Source: Bacteroidaceae bacterium
Lineage (GTDB): Bacteria; Bacteroidota; Bacteroidia; Bacteroidales; Muribaculaceae
Direction: 5' to 3'
Length of the DNA stretch: 64,000 nucleotides
Assembly: GCA_021768245.1 (NCBI GenBank)
Contig: JAETNO010000008.1
Span: 1-64,000 of the forward strand
Shown here: positions 9,001 to 17,295 of the stretch, piece by piece
How the letters are laid out: each line of letters begins with the position of its first letter
How positions within the stretch are numbered: the first letter of the stretch is position 1
Notes under the pieces: model-generated
Told to the model about the DNA's origin: nothing
Databases searched by the model: none
The model's input: the letters and a program-made list of their open reading frames with translations, nothing else
Translations under genes and position numbers: made by a program

Positions 9001-9061
9001 TCTGGAACGCGGTGTCCTTGAAATATAGTTGGCTGAGGGCTTCGTCGTCGGTCATGGTCAA
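6005..9061 (-). CDS. Receiver-domain / PEP synthase N-terminal (PPDK_N) protein
   Basis: A 1018-aa cytoplasmic protein. Residues about 27-155 and 170-315 look like two receiver-type (CheY-like) modules; LVIMMPGND and ILGVISDVSF are candidate phospho-Asp strands. From about 350 to the end it has the ATP-grasp pyruvate phosphate dikinase N-terminal domain: GQGSLGGKGRGLAFID, TPIAVRSSSLLEDS, QIRPI and GPGRWGS. The phosphohistidine domain and the C-terminal PEP-binding barrel of PpsA/PPDK are absent, so it is unlikely to be a complete PEP synthase. Similar proteins are annotated in Bacteroidetes as PEP/pyruvate-binding proteins. The function is unproven. An alternative start lies two codons in. 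TrkH is divergent. Confidence 0.75.
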   Translation of the reverse strand: MTMTDDEALSQLYFKDTAFQNLMQRRIFNVLLIASAYDAFMMEEDGRVEEQLYFEYTSLNLSSPPRVTRALNSTGGLEILKKKSFDLVIMMPGNDISETFSGARRIRDCYPDMPIIVLTPFSKEVSRRLANEDFSGIDYVFSWLGNVDLLLAIIKLLEDKMNADSDINGVGVQMILLVEDSVRFYSSVLPIVYKFILKQSLEFSTEALNEHEQMLRMRGRPKVMLARDYEEAIEIYDRYSDHILGVISDVSFMHKGKKDPKAGIKLARELRERDPYLPLIIESSEPENAHDVLDLGGTFIDKNSKKFPVDLGKAITSNFGFGDFVIRNPETGEEIFRIKSLKDLQKCIFDIPAEALYWHASFNDISRWLYSRAMFPIAEVIKHHRFRDLKDAPQVRQLFFDLIVKYRKMKNRGVVAIFRKDRFDHYSNFARIGQGSLGGKGRGLAFIDSIIKKNPVCDNFDGISITIPRTVVLCTDIFDEFMEANRLYPIALSDAPDDEILRHFLNGKLPQRITDDLLALFEVVDTPIAVRSSSLLEDSHYQPFAGIYSTYMVPKFNNPQQMLRVVSDAIKGVYASVFYADSKAYMTATSNVIDQEKMAVILQEVVGKEVEGYYFPSFSGVGRSLNYYPLNDEKPEDGVAEIAVGLGKYIVDGGLALRFSPRHPDNVLQTSDLSLALRDTQTRMYALDMKGDERETTLTGRKIDNPIPSLSQLNVDDGYNVAKLRVQDIADKGALKYMVSTFDFRDNVIRDNDSGEGRKVVTFNNILKHKVFPLAEAVDFMLTTGQEAMQRPVEIEFAGIVGPDEKMIGPGAKTKGRLYWLQIRPIVDRKETVDEALMQTPDDRLLLKSGTALGHGNIEGVNTVVYVRPEKFSSSNNSLIAREIEKINRGFLDRDERYVLIGPGRWGSSDTALGIPVKWPAISAARLIVESSLPSYRIEPSQGTHFFQNLTSFGVAYFTIDTNAKRKDGEPVTDLYDVDFLNAQPAVYESDFVRIVTFPTPLSIGVNGLKGTGVVVKP

Positions 9062-9127
9062 TTGTCTATGTGTTGATGATTGATTCCTGTTATTTTGTCA
9101 CGTGCGTTTATTGGCGCTAACATTTTG

Positions 9128-9135
9128 CAAAATTA
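9128..9135 (-). promoter_or_regulatory. -7 box for the receiver/PPDK_N gene
   Basis: CAAAATTA on the plus strand is TAATTTTG on the minus strand, an exact -7 match about 67 bp from the start codon. A -33 TTG is not obvious. Confidence 0.5.
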
Positions 9136-9254
9136 GAAAAAATCCGAAGAAATCAGATACGGATAATTATGAAAATAATAATGCCATAGGGAGATGCTAA
9201 ACATTAATATAATGGTGATGTTATAAAGATAGTTTCAATTCCCCACATTGCATT

Positions 9255-10631
9255 ATGAAATATAAATTAAAAGAACTGTCGCGATTTTTTGCCAGGTCTA
9301 AATTTATAAAGATAATAAAATTCGGCTATGAGCCTGATATCCCGGAGCGGAATATACTCCTCGGCTACATGGTCTATTCTGTTGTAGGGCTTCTGTTGCT
9401 TATGCTCCCGTTTGCACGTAAGGGAGAGGCGGGATGGCTCGATAATCTGTTTACAGCTGTGTCGGCAATATCTACCACGGGGCTTGCTACGGTTGATATA
9501 CCTTCTGTATATACGCTATTCGGCCAAGGGGTTATCCTCATACTTGTGCAGTTGGGTGCATTGGGCTACATGACCTTGAGTTCCTATATTATATATAGGA
9601 TAAGCCATCATGTTAACAGTTCGACAGACAATGTAGTCGGGGCATCGATTTCTATCCCTTACGGTATGGATTTGCATGACCTCGTGAGCAATATAATACA
9701 CTTCACACTCATATTTGAGCTCATCGGTTTCGTGTCGTTTTATTTTGCCTTGTCCGATGCGGGCGCTCCACTCCCGGGGTGGAACGCCTTGTTCCTGTCG
9801 GTCTCATCGTTCTGCACGGCGGGTTTCAGCCCTTTCAGCGATTCCCTCTGTCAATTCAGCGATAATTTTATAGTGAATCTTACGGTGGCAGTGCTCAGTT
9901 ATGCCGGAGCCATGGGATTTATTGTGATAACGGACCTGACATATAAATTGAAAAGGCGCCGTTATGTCCTGACATTTACGTCTAAGGTGATACTGCTGAT
10001 TACGGCCATAATGACTCTTGGAGGGACATTGATACTCGCTTTAAGCCATACTGGCGCAGCATCGCTTGACTGGGGACATCGGATTTTGCTATCATTTTTT
10101 CAGACCATGTCGGCAATGACTACAGTCGGTTTCAATACGATGGACCTTTCCACTCTTGCCGTAGGGCCTATATTGATATTTTCATTGATAATGTTTGTGG
10201 GGGCCTCTCCATCAGGCACCGGAGGAGGTGTCAAATGTACGTCGGTTTCCGCAGCCTGGGGGTTCGTCGTGTCTAAGCTGGGACTCAGGAAAGATGTTAC
10301 TTTTCTTGGACGGGCTATACCAGCGTATAGGATTGACACGGCACTTTCGAGTATCATCGTTTATGGGGCGATGATTTTTCTGGCTTGCGTTGTTCTGTCA
10401 TACAGTGAACCATTCAAACTTTCACAGATATTATTTGAAGCTACTTCTGCAATAGGAACTGTCGGGTTGAGCACCGGTATCACGCCGGAATTGTCGCCGG
10501 TAGGGAAGTGGATGATAATAGTGATGATGTATGTAGGACGAGTAGGGGTCATAACGTTTGGTTCGGCATTGTTGGTGCGTACTAAAAATAAATATGCCGG
10601 GCCGCATAAGGAGTCTGATCTGGCAACTTAA
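9255..10631 (+). CDS. TrkH-family potassium (K+) transporter subunit
   Basis: A 458-aa polytopic inner-membrane protein of the TrkH/KtrB family, which conducts potassium inward. Four pore-loop repeats are visible, each with its selectivity-filter glycine: SAISTTGLATVD (Gly76), SSFCTAGFSPFSD, SAMTTVGFNTMD and SAIGTVGLSTGITPE. A GASPSGTGGGVKCTS segment marks the region after the third loop, as in the family. Length is normal. TrkH needs a cytoplasmic TrkA/KtrA gating partner, but none is encoded in the window. The gene is preceded by an AT-rich gap shared with the divergent receiver/PPDK_N gene and no clear -7 box was found. Confidence 0.93.
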   Translation: MKYKLKELSRFFARSKFIKIIKFGYEPDIPERNILLGYMVYSVVGLLLLMLPFARKGEAGWLDNLFTAVSAISTTGLATVDIPSVYTLFGQGVILILVQLGALGYMTLSSYIIYRISHHVNSSTDNVVGASISIPYGMDLHDLVSNIIHFTLIFELIGFVSFYFALSDAGAPLPGWNALFLSVSSFCTAGFSPFSDSLCQFSDNFIVNLTVAVLSYAGAMGFIVITDLTYKLKRRRYVLTFTSKVILLITAIMTLGGTLILALSHTGAASLDWGHRILLSFFQTMSAMTTVGFNTMDLSTLAVGPILIFSLIMFVGASPSGTGGGVKCTSVSAAWGFVVSKLGLRKDVTFLGRAIPAYRIDTALSSIIVYGAMIFLACVVLSYSEPFKLSQILFEATSAIGTVGLSTGITPELSPVGKWMIIVMMYVGRVGVITFGSALLVRTKNKYAGPHKESDLAT

Positions 10632-10722
10632 GCGATGAAGATGGAAAATTTACCAAAGATTAGCATAAAATGCAGAATAACTCAAAAAAATACGATTTTT
10701 AGGAAAAAATGTGTGAAAAAAG

Positions 10723-10752
10723 CTTGAATTTGTAGCAAAATGCTTAACTTTG
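10723..10752 (+). promoter_or_regulatory. Promoter of dapF
   Basis: CTTG at 10723-10726 and TAACTTTG at 10745-10752 are separated by 18 bp, a good Bacteroidetes -33/-7 pair. The transcript should begin near 10757-10760, which rules out the in-frame GTG at 10757 as the start codon of dapF. Confidence 0.75.
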
Positions 10753-10795
10753 CGGGGTGTTCGGGCATTTTTTATTCCGAAACACGGATAAGAGT

Positions 10796-11671
10796 ATGAC
10801 CTCATCAGGCAGAAACGAAAAAACGGTGATTCATTTCACTAAGATGCACGGTATAGGCAATGACTACATATATATAGACTGTATGGAGTCAGAGCCGGAA
10901 CGGCTCCCTGAACTGGCCGTGGAGATGAGTGACCGGCACTTTGGAGTTGGAGGCGATGGCATAGTGCTGATATGCCCCTCGGAGGTGGCTGATTTCAGGA
11001 TGAGGATGTTTAACAATGATGGTTCTGAGGCCCGGATGTGTGGCAATGCCTCCCGTTGTATCGCCAAGTATGTGCATGACCACGGTCTTACCGATAAAAG
11101 GATTATAAACCTTGAAACCCTTTCGGGCATCAAGGTTTTGTCGCTTAATATGAACTCTTTGGGCGATATTGTCGAAAGTGTCACAGTCGATATGGGGGAG
11201 CCTGAATTCAAACCCTCTGAAATACCTGTAAAAGTATCAGGAGACAGGATGATAGAGTCCGAAGTGCTCACTTCTTGTGGAGGCGTCAATGTAACGGCTG
11301 TTTCAATGGGTAATCCTCATGGTGTCGTGTTCGTTGACCGTATAGAGGACATTGATTTTGATGTGCTGGGGCCTGAACTTGAGTGCCACGAAATATGGCC
11401 GGACCGTGCCAATATCGAGTTCCTGGAGGTGATTTCTCCTTCAGAGGCAAGGATGAGGGTGTGGGAAAGAGGTACGGGCGAGACTCTCGCATGTGGGACC
11501 GGAGCATGTGCGTCGGCGGTTGCAGCGGCGATTACAGGCCGCTGTGGACGTGAAGTCAGAATCCATTTGCGTGGCGGAGACTTGGATATAGTCTGGGACT
11601 CTGACAATCATGTGAAGATGTCAGGAACAGCCACTGAAGTGTTTGAAGGAAACTATTACCGACAACGTTAA
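10796..11671 (+). CDS. dapF: Diaminopimelate epimerase
   Basis: Converts LL- to meso-diaminopimelate, the precursor of lysine and of peptidoglycan cross-links, in the cytoplasm. From the ATG at 10796 the protein has 291 residues. The two catalytic cysteines of the family are present: Cys82 in MCGNASRC and Cys233 in ACGTGACAS. The N-terminal KMHGIGNDY motif is also there. The frame is open back to a GTG at 10757, but a promoter ends at 10752, so the ATG at 10796 is preferred; M17 of the protein is a further option. dapL follows 150 bp downstream and supplies the substrate, so the pair forms the DapL-type route. Confidence 0.95.
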   Translation: MTSSGRNEKTVIHFTKMHGIGNDYIYIDCMESEPERLPELAVEMSDRHFGVGGDGIVLICPSEVADFRMRMFNNDGSEARMCGNASRCIAKYVHDHGLTDKRIINLETLSGIKVLSLNMNSLGDIVESVTVDMGEPEFKPSEIPVKVSGDRMIESEVLTSCGGVNVTAVSMGNPHGVVFVDRIEDIDFDVLGPELECHEIWPDRANIEFLEVISPSEARMRVWERGTGETLACGTGACASAVAAAITGRCGREVRIHLRGGDLDIVWDSDNHVKMSGTATEVFEGNYYRQR

Positions 11672-11822
11672 TCGCGCTCAGAATCCTATTATTGTATATA
11701 CCTTGCAATAAGATTTCTGATAGAATCCGCGTATGGTTCTCATGTCAAGTCGAAATTTGAATTTCAATCAGATTATAGCTGAAAAAACATATAGAAGGAA
11801 ACAATAAATTTAGGGTAAAAAG

Positions 11823-13052
11823 ATGTTCAGGATTAATGATAACTTTACTAAACTTCCTGCTTCCTATTTGTTTAGCGAGGTAGCCCGTCGGGTTAAAGCT
11901 TATGAAGAGGCTCATCCCGGTGTGGAGATAATCCGCATGGGCATCGGCGACGTGACCCGTCCGCTTTGTGAAGCAGTGGTGGAAGCACTCCACCTTGCAG
12001 TCGATGACGAAGCGAAGGGTGAAACATTCCATGGATATGGGCCGGAACAAGGTTATGGCTTTCTTACAGAAAAAATATCCGAGTTTGACTATAAGGCCCA
12101 TGGAATAGATATCTCTCCCGACGAAATATTTGTCAGCGACGGGGCGAAGAGCGACACCGGAAACATAGGCGACATATTGTCTACCGCAAACCGTGTCGCG
12201 GTCACAGACCCTGTGTACCCTGTATATGTAGATACAAATGTCATGGCAGGACGCGCTGGAGAACTTGGCATTGACGGGTGCTGGAATGGTATTGAATATC
12301 TTCCATGTAACGTAGAGAATTCCTTTGTGCCCTCCTTGCCGGCCAATAATCCGGATGTCATTTATCTTTGTTATCCAAACAATCCTACAGGCACGACATT
12401 GACCCGAAGCCAGTTAAGGGTATGGGTGGATTATTGCCGTGAGCATGGTGCGTTATTGCTTTTCGATGCCGCTTATGAAGCATATATCCGCGAGTCGGAT
12501 GTGCCCCATTCAATCTATGAGATAGAGGGGGCGAAAGAGGTGGCTATAGAGTTCCGAAGTTTTTCGAAAACGGCAGGTTTTACCGGCATACGTCTTGGCT
12601 ATACTGTAGTCCCAAAGGAATTGAAGGGTATCGACAGCGAAGGGAATAAAGTCGCATTGAACGGACTGTGGCGGCGACGTCAGACTACTAAGTTCAACGG
12701 CGCGAGCTATCTCACCCAGCGCGGAGCTGAAGCTCTTTATACAGCTGAGGGGCGCCGTCAGATGAAAGAGACGATTGACTATTATCTCGAAAACGCCCGT
12801 ATGCTTCGTGCCGGTCTTTCCAAAGCCGGATATGAAGTGGTGGGTGGAATAAATTCTCCGTATATATGGCTTAAAACGCCGGGAACCATGACTTCATGGG
12901 AATTCTTCGATTACCTTCTTGACCGTTATCATATCGTGGGAACTCCAGGAAGCGGTTTTGGTCCGTCGGGAGAAGGTTATTTCAGGCTAACTGCATTTAA
13001 TACCCATGAGAATACTCGCCTATGCGTTGAGCGTCTCGCGGGTAAAAAATAA
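11823..13052 (+). CDS. dapL: LL-diaminopimelate aminotransferase
   Basis: A 409-aa PLP-dependent aminotransferase of fold type I that makes LL-diaminopimelate directly from tetrahydrodipicolinate, bypassing the succinyl or acetyl steps. PLP-binding Lys249 lies in SFSKTAGFTGIRLGY. The substrate-binding YPNNPTGTTLT and DAAYEAYI motifs are present. Length matches the family, and its placement after dapF supports the specific call over a generic aminotransferase. The 150-bp gap before it has no exact -7 box, so co-transcription with dapF is possible. Confidence 0.93.
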   Translation: MFRINDNFTKLPASYLFSEVARRVKAYEEAHPGVEIIRMGIGDVTRPLCEAVVEALHLAVDDEAKGETFHGYGPEQGYGFLTEKISEFDYKAHGIDISPDEIFVSDGAKSDTGNIGDILSTANRVAVTDPVYPVYVDTNVMAGRAGELGIDGCWNGIEYLPCNVENSFVPSLPANNPDVIYLCYPNNPTGTTLTRSQLRVWVDYCREHGALLLFDAAYEAYIRESDVPHSIYEIEGAKEVAIEFRSFSKTAGFTGIRLGYTVVPKELKGIDSEGNKVALNGLWRRRQTTKFNGASYLTQRGAEALYTAEGRRQMKETIDYYLENARMLRAGLSKAGYEVVGGINSPYIWLKTPGTMTSWEFFDYLLDRYHIVGTPGSGFGPSGEGYFRLTAFNTHENTRLCVERLAGKK

Positions 13053-13098
13053 GATAAAAAAGTTTCACATAATTATAATTACTTAACTCACGCACATT

Positions 13099-15285
13099 AT
13101 GTCAATAAGATTTAAGGTCGTTGAAGAGGCATCCAACCGTAAGGCTGTGCCCGTGGAAATCCCCAAGGAGCGTCCACAGGAATACTATGCATGCAAAGTG
13201 TTCAACCGTGCAAAGATGTTTGAATATCTTCCGTTGGATACATATAATGCCCTTATCAATGCAATCGACAACAAGGAGCCGCTTTCAAGAAAGGTAGCCG
13301 ACAGTGTGGCTGAAGGAATGAAGCGATGGGCAATCGACAATGGCGCCCGCCACTATACCCACTGGTTCCAGCCGCTTACGGAAACGACCGCAGAGAAGCA
13401 TGACGGTTTCGTGGAGCACGACGGCAAGGGTGGCATGGTAGAGGAATTTTCCGGTAAACTCCTTGTTCAACAGGAACCTGACGCTTCAAGCTTCCCCAAT
13501 GGTGGTATCCGTAACACTTTTGAGGCCCGGGGCTATTCGGCGTGGGATATTTCTTCTCCTGCTTTTTTGATGGCGAACACTTTATGTATACCAACAATAT
13601 TCATATCATATACCGGGGAATCGCTTGACTATAAGACTCCACTTCTCCGCGCACTGAGTGCCGTGGACAAAGCCGGTACAGCCGTAGCTCAGTATTTCGA
13701 CCCAAAGGTCAAGCATGTCATATCCAATCTTGGATGGGAGCAGGAATATTTTCTTGTAGATGAGGCCCTGTATGCCGCCCGTCCCGACCTTGTGCTTACC
13801 GGACGTACGCTCATGGGGCATGAGTCTGCAAAGAACCAGCAGCTTGAAGACCATTATTTCGGTGCAATCCCTTCGCGTGTCGAGGCATTTATGCTCGACC
13901 TTGAAATCGAGGCCCACAAACTTGGAATCCCGGCTAAAACGCGCCATAATGAAGTCGCTCCAAACCAGTTTGAGCTTGCTCCTATCTTTGAGGAGACAAA
14001 CCTTGCCAATGACCACAACATGCTCCTCATGTCGCTGATGGCAGAAGTGGCCCGCCGCCATAATTTCCGCGTGCTTCTCCATGAGAAACCGTTTGCGGGA
14101 ATCAACGGCTCCGGCAAGCATAATAACTGGAGCCTTGGCACCGACACCGGTACACTGCTGTTTGCGCCAGGCAAGACTCCTAAAGAGAATCTTCAGTTCA
14201 TAACATTCGTGGCTAATGTGATGGCTGCTGTCCACCGCCACAATGCTTTGCTAAAAGCATCCATCATGTCGGCGACCAACTGTCACCGCCTTGGAGCCAA
14301 CGAGGCGCCTCCTGCAATCATATCAATCTTTACAGGAAGCCAGCTTGCCGATATACTCAACAAAATCAAGAACTCCGACAAGGATGAGCTTATCGAGCTT
14401 GCAGGCAAAGAGGAGCTTGACCTTGGTGTGACTCAGATTCCCGAGTTGATGATTGACAATACCGACCGTAACCGTACGTCGCCATTCGCCTTTACCGGTA
14501 ACCGTTTCGAATTCCGTGCGGTTGGGTCAAGCGCAAACTGTGCGTCCGCTATGATTGCCTTAAATGCAGCAGTCGCTGAGCAGCTTGCCGATTTCAAACA
14601 GAAAGTGGATTCCCGTCTTGCTGCCGGCGAAGAGCTCCAGCATGCCCTTCTTGCCGAGATTAAAGCGTTGCTCCTCTATTCCGAAGCAATTCATTTTGAC
14701 GGAAACGGATATTCCGACGAATGGAAGGAAGAGGCAGCCCGTCGCGGTCTTGACTGCGAGACCAATCCCGCCCTTATCTTTGATGCGTATCTGCGTCCGT
14801 CGTCAATCGAGATGTTCCGTAAGACCGGGGTGATGAACCACGTTGAACTCGAGGCCCGTAACGAGGTGAAATGGGAAATGTATACCAAGAAAATACAGAT
14901 TGAGGCCCGTGTGCTCGGCGACCTTGCCATCAACCACATTATCCCTGTCGCTACCCGCTATCTTTCGATTCTTCTTGACAATATGGTGAAAATCAAGCAG
15001 CTTTTCCCCGGCAACAAGGGTGAGGAACTTTCCTCTCAGGATGCTGTCACAGTCGAGAAAATAATGCATCATTGCTCTGTGATAAAGGAAGAGGTTGCCA
15101 AGATGGTCAATGCCCGCAAGAAAGCCAATAAGATTGAGACAGAACGCGAAAAGGCTCTCGCATATTCCCATGATGTGGCCCCGTGTCTTGAAACCATACG
15201 CTATCATATCGATAAACTGGAGCTTATGGTTGACAATGAGATGTGGCCGCTTCCGAAATATCGTGAGCTTCTTTTCATACGTTAG
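13099..15285 (+). CDS. glnN: Glutamine synthetase type III
   Basis: A 728-aa enzyme that joins ammonia to glutamate using ATP. The length and motifs fit the GSIII group common in Bacteroidetes, not the shorter GSI. Visible signatures are NEVAPNQFELAPIFE, LHEKPFAGINGSGKHNN (nucleotide/glutamate binding region), NRTSPFAFTGNRFEFRAVGS and a C-terminal helical region. GSIII forms double hexamers. It sits between dapL and a PurF-like glutamine-using enzyme, which makes a nitrogen-metabolism neighbourhood. A REP-like palindrome follows the stop codon. Confidence 0.95.
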   Translation: MSIRFKVVEEASNRKAVPVEIPKERPQEYYACKVFNRAKMFEYLPLDTYNALINAIDNKEPLSRKVADSVAEGMKRWAIDNGARHYTHWFQPLTETTAEKHDGFVEHDGKGGMVEEFSGKLLVQQEPDASSFPNGGIRNTFEARGYSAWDISSPAFLMANTLCIPTIFISYTGESLDYKTPLLRALSAVDKAGTAVAQYFDPKVKHVISNLGWEQEYFLVDEALYAARPDLVLTGRTLMGHESAKNQQLEDHYFGAIPSRVEAFMLDLEIEAHKLGIPAKTRHNEVAPNQFELAPIFEETNLANDHNMLLMSLMAEVARRHNFRVLLHEKPFAGINGSGKHNNWSLGTDTGTLLFAPGKTPKENLQFITFVANVMAAVHRHNALLKASIMSATNCHRLGANEAPPAIISIFTGSQLADILNKIKNSDKDELIELAGKEELDLGVTQIPELMIDNTDRNRTSPFAFTGNRFEFRAVGSSANCASAMIALNAAVAEQLADFKQKVDSRLAAGEELQHALLAEIKALLLYSEAIHFDGNGYSDEWKEEAARRGLDCETNPALIFDAYLRPSSIEMFRKTGVMNHVELEARNEVKWEMYTKKIQIEARVLGDLAINHIIPVATRYLSILLDNMVKIKQLFPGNKGEELSSQDAVTVEKIMHHCSVIKEEVAKMVNARKKANKIETEREKALAYSHDVAPCLETIRYHIDKLELMVDNEMWPLPKYRELLFIR

Positions 15286-15324
15286 GATAACAGAGGGAAG
15301 CTTCAGGGCTATCCCGTCAAGCTA

Positions 15325-15356
15325 TTGTAGGGGCGCGACAGACCGTGCCCCTACAA
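15325..15356. repeat. REP-like palindrome
   Basis: TTGTAGGGGC and GCCCCTACAA form a perfect 10-bp stem around a 12-nt GC-rich loop, immediately downstream of the glutamine synthetase gene. The GTAGGGGC ... GCCCCTAC form resembles widespread dispersed intergenic palindromes. No T-run follows (AAATATT), so it is more likely a dispersed repeat than an intrinsic terminator, though it could stabilise the upstream mRNA 3' end. Confidence 0.55.
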
Positions 15357-15405
15357 ATATTAATGCCTTATAATAAGAATCGATTCTGAAATATTCTATC
15401 CGTTC

Positions 15406-17295
15406 ATGGAGATATTGAAACATGAGTGTGGCGTGGCAATGGTGCGCCTGCTTAAACCTCTTGAATATTACAAAGAGAAATATGGCACTTATGCCTATGG
15501 TATAAACAAGCTGTATCTACTGATGGAGAAGCAGCATAACCGGGGGCAGGAGGGTGCCGGCATCGGAGTCGTCAAAATGCACTCTGTGCCGGGAAATGAA
15601 TATGTGTTCCGTGAGAGGGCTCTCGGGAAGGACGCTATCCAGGAGATTTTTGAGACGGTAAGGGCGAAAATCGCAAATGCGGATTTATCACACCATGATT
15701 CGGAATGGATTGACCGTTATGCGCCCTTTATCGGGGAAATATATATGGGGCATTTGAGATATTCGACAACGGGCAAGAGCGGACTGTCATATTGCCATCC
15801 GTTCCTGCGACGCAATAACTGGCGCTCACGGAATCTTCTGATGTGCGGGAATTTCAATATGACCAATGTCGATTCTGTTTTTGAGGGTGTGGTAGCATGT
15901 GGTCAGCATCCGCGCATATATAGTGACACAGTCGTGCTTCTCGAACAACTTGGGGACGCCCTTGACAAAGAGAATCATCGCATCTACCGTCAATATCGCG
16001 ATTCAATGGGCGGTCAGAAATTGAGCGTCACGATTGAGGACAATCTTGATATGAGGAGGGTGCTTTCTGCTACCGCTCCGCAATGGGACGGCGGCTTTGT
16101 GATTTGCGGAGCAACCGGCTCGGGAGATATGTTCGCTTTACGCGACCGCCATGGTATAAGACCAGCTTTCTATTATCATGATGATGAGGTAGTGGTTGTC
16201 GCTTCCGAGCGGCCGGTCATTCAAACCGTGTTCAATGTGGCCCGTCGCGAAGTGAAGGAGCTGACTCCCGGAAGTGCGCTTATCATCGGAAAATCGGGGC
16301 AAATGACTGTTACCGACGTGCTTGGTGAGGCCGAGAACCAGCGGTGTTCATTCGAGAGGATTTATTTTTCGCGTGGTAGTGATGCTGACATATATCGCGA
16401 GCGAAAGCAACTCGGACGTAATGTAGTGCCTGCAATTATGCGAAGTATAGGTGGCGATTTGGAACATTCGGTGTTCTCCTTCATACCCAATACCGCAGAA
16501 GTGGCTTTCATCGGAATGGTCGACCAACTTGACAGCGAGCTCAACAAACGGAAGGAGGCTGAGATTCTCGCCGCCCAGGCAGAAGGGAAACTCTCGCCTG
16601 AACGTCTGTCTGAAATAATGAATAGGAACCTTCGGATTGAGAAAGTCGCATTGAAGGACATAAAACTGCGTACTTTTATTGCGGAGGGCGAATCGCGCAA
16701 TGACCTCGCCGCACATGTCTACGATGTTACGTATGGTATAGTTCAGAACGACGTGGATAATCTGGTGGTTATTGACGACAGTATAGTCCGGGGTACAACC
16801 CTTAAGCAGTCAATCCTGAAAATGCTTGACCGCCTTCATCCGCGTAAGATTGTAGTGGTGTCTTCTTCTCCTCAGGTCCGATATCCTGACTATTACGGGA
16901 TTGATATGTCGCGGATGGGGGAATTCATAGCTTTCCGTGCTGCGGTTGAGCTGCTTAAGGAACGAGGGATGGAAAATGTCCTTATCGATACATATCATGC
17001 CTGCAAAGCACAGGAAAAGGTGCTTGATATTGAATTGAAAAATTGCGTCAAAGCTATCTATGCACCTTTTACTCAAGAAGAGATTTCACGGAAGATAGCA
17101 GATATGCTTACGGCTGACGGATCGGTCAAGGCAGAAGTTGATATCATATATCAGTCCCTTGATGGACAACACGATGCGATTCCTGACTGTCCTGGCGACT
17201 GGTATTTTTCAGGCGATTATCCTACACCTGGAGGAATCAGGCTTGTCAATAGGGCATATATTAATTTTTACGAAGGAAATACGGAAAAAAGATGA
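15406..17295 (+). CDS. purF: PurF-like amidophosphoribosyltransferase
   Basis: A 629-aa class II glutamine amidotransferase fused to a phosphoribosyltransferase. The nucleophile is Cys8 (HECGVAMV), so a seven-residue propeptide must be removed, as in other PurF enzymes with a propeptide. The glutaminase part has HNRGQEGAG and GHLRYSTTGKSG. The PRPP loop is VVIDDSIVRGTT (about residue 448). The protein is longer than the usual 470-510 residues, mainly in the middle (about 320-430) and at the C-terminus, so it is either a divergent PurF or a paralogue. It should make 5-phosphoribosylamine from PRPP and glutamine in purine synthesis. An ATGA overlap links it to the next gene. Confidence 0.8.
   Translation: MEILKHECGVAMVRLLKPLEYYKEKYGTYAYGINKLYLLMEKQHNRGQEGAGIGVVKMHSVPGNEYVFRERALGKDAIQEIFETVRAKIANADLSHHDSEWIDRYAPFIGEIYMGHLRYSTTGKSGLSYCHPFLRRNNWRSRNLLMCGNFNMTNVDSVFEGVVACGQHPRIYSDTVVLLEQLGDALDKENHRIYRQYRDSMGGQKLSVTIEDNLDMRRVLSATAPQWDGGFVICGATGSGDMFALRDRHGIRPAFYYHDDEVVVVASERPVIQTVFNVARREVKELTPGSALIIGKSGQMTVTDVLGEAENQRCSFERIYFSRGSDADIYRERKQLGRNVVPAIMRSIGGDLEHSVFSFIPNTAEVAFIGMVDQLDSELNKRKEAEILAAQAEGKLSPERLSEIMNRNLRIEKVALKDIKLRTFIAEGESRNDLAAHVYDVTYGIVQNDVDNLVVIDDSIVRGTTLKQSILKMLDRLHPRKIVVVSSSPQVRYPDYYGIDMSRMGEFIAFRAAVELLKERGMENVLIDTYHACKAQEKVLDIELKNCVKAIYAPFTQEEISRKIADMLTADGSVKAEVDIIYQSLDGQHDAIPDCPGDWYFSGDYPTPGGIRLVNRAYINFYEGNTEKR

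Noticed and set aside
13606..14241. 211-codon minus-strand frame inside glutamine synthetase
   Set aside because: Antisense to a highly conserved gene; no independent signal such as a promoter.
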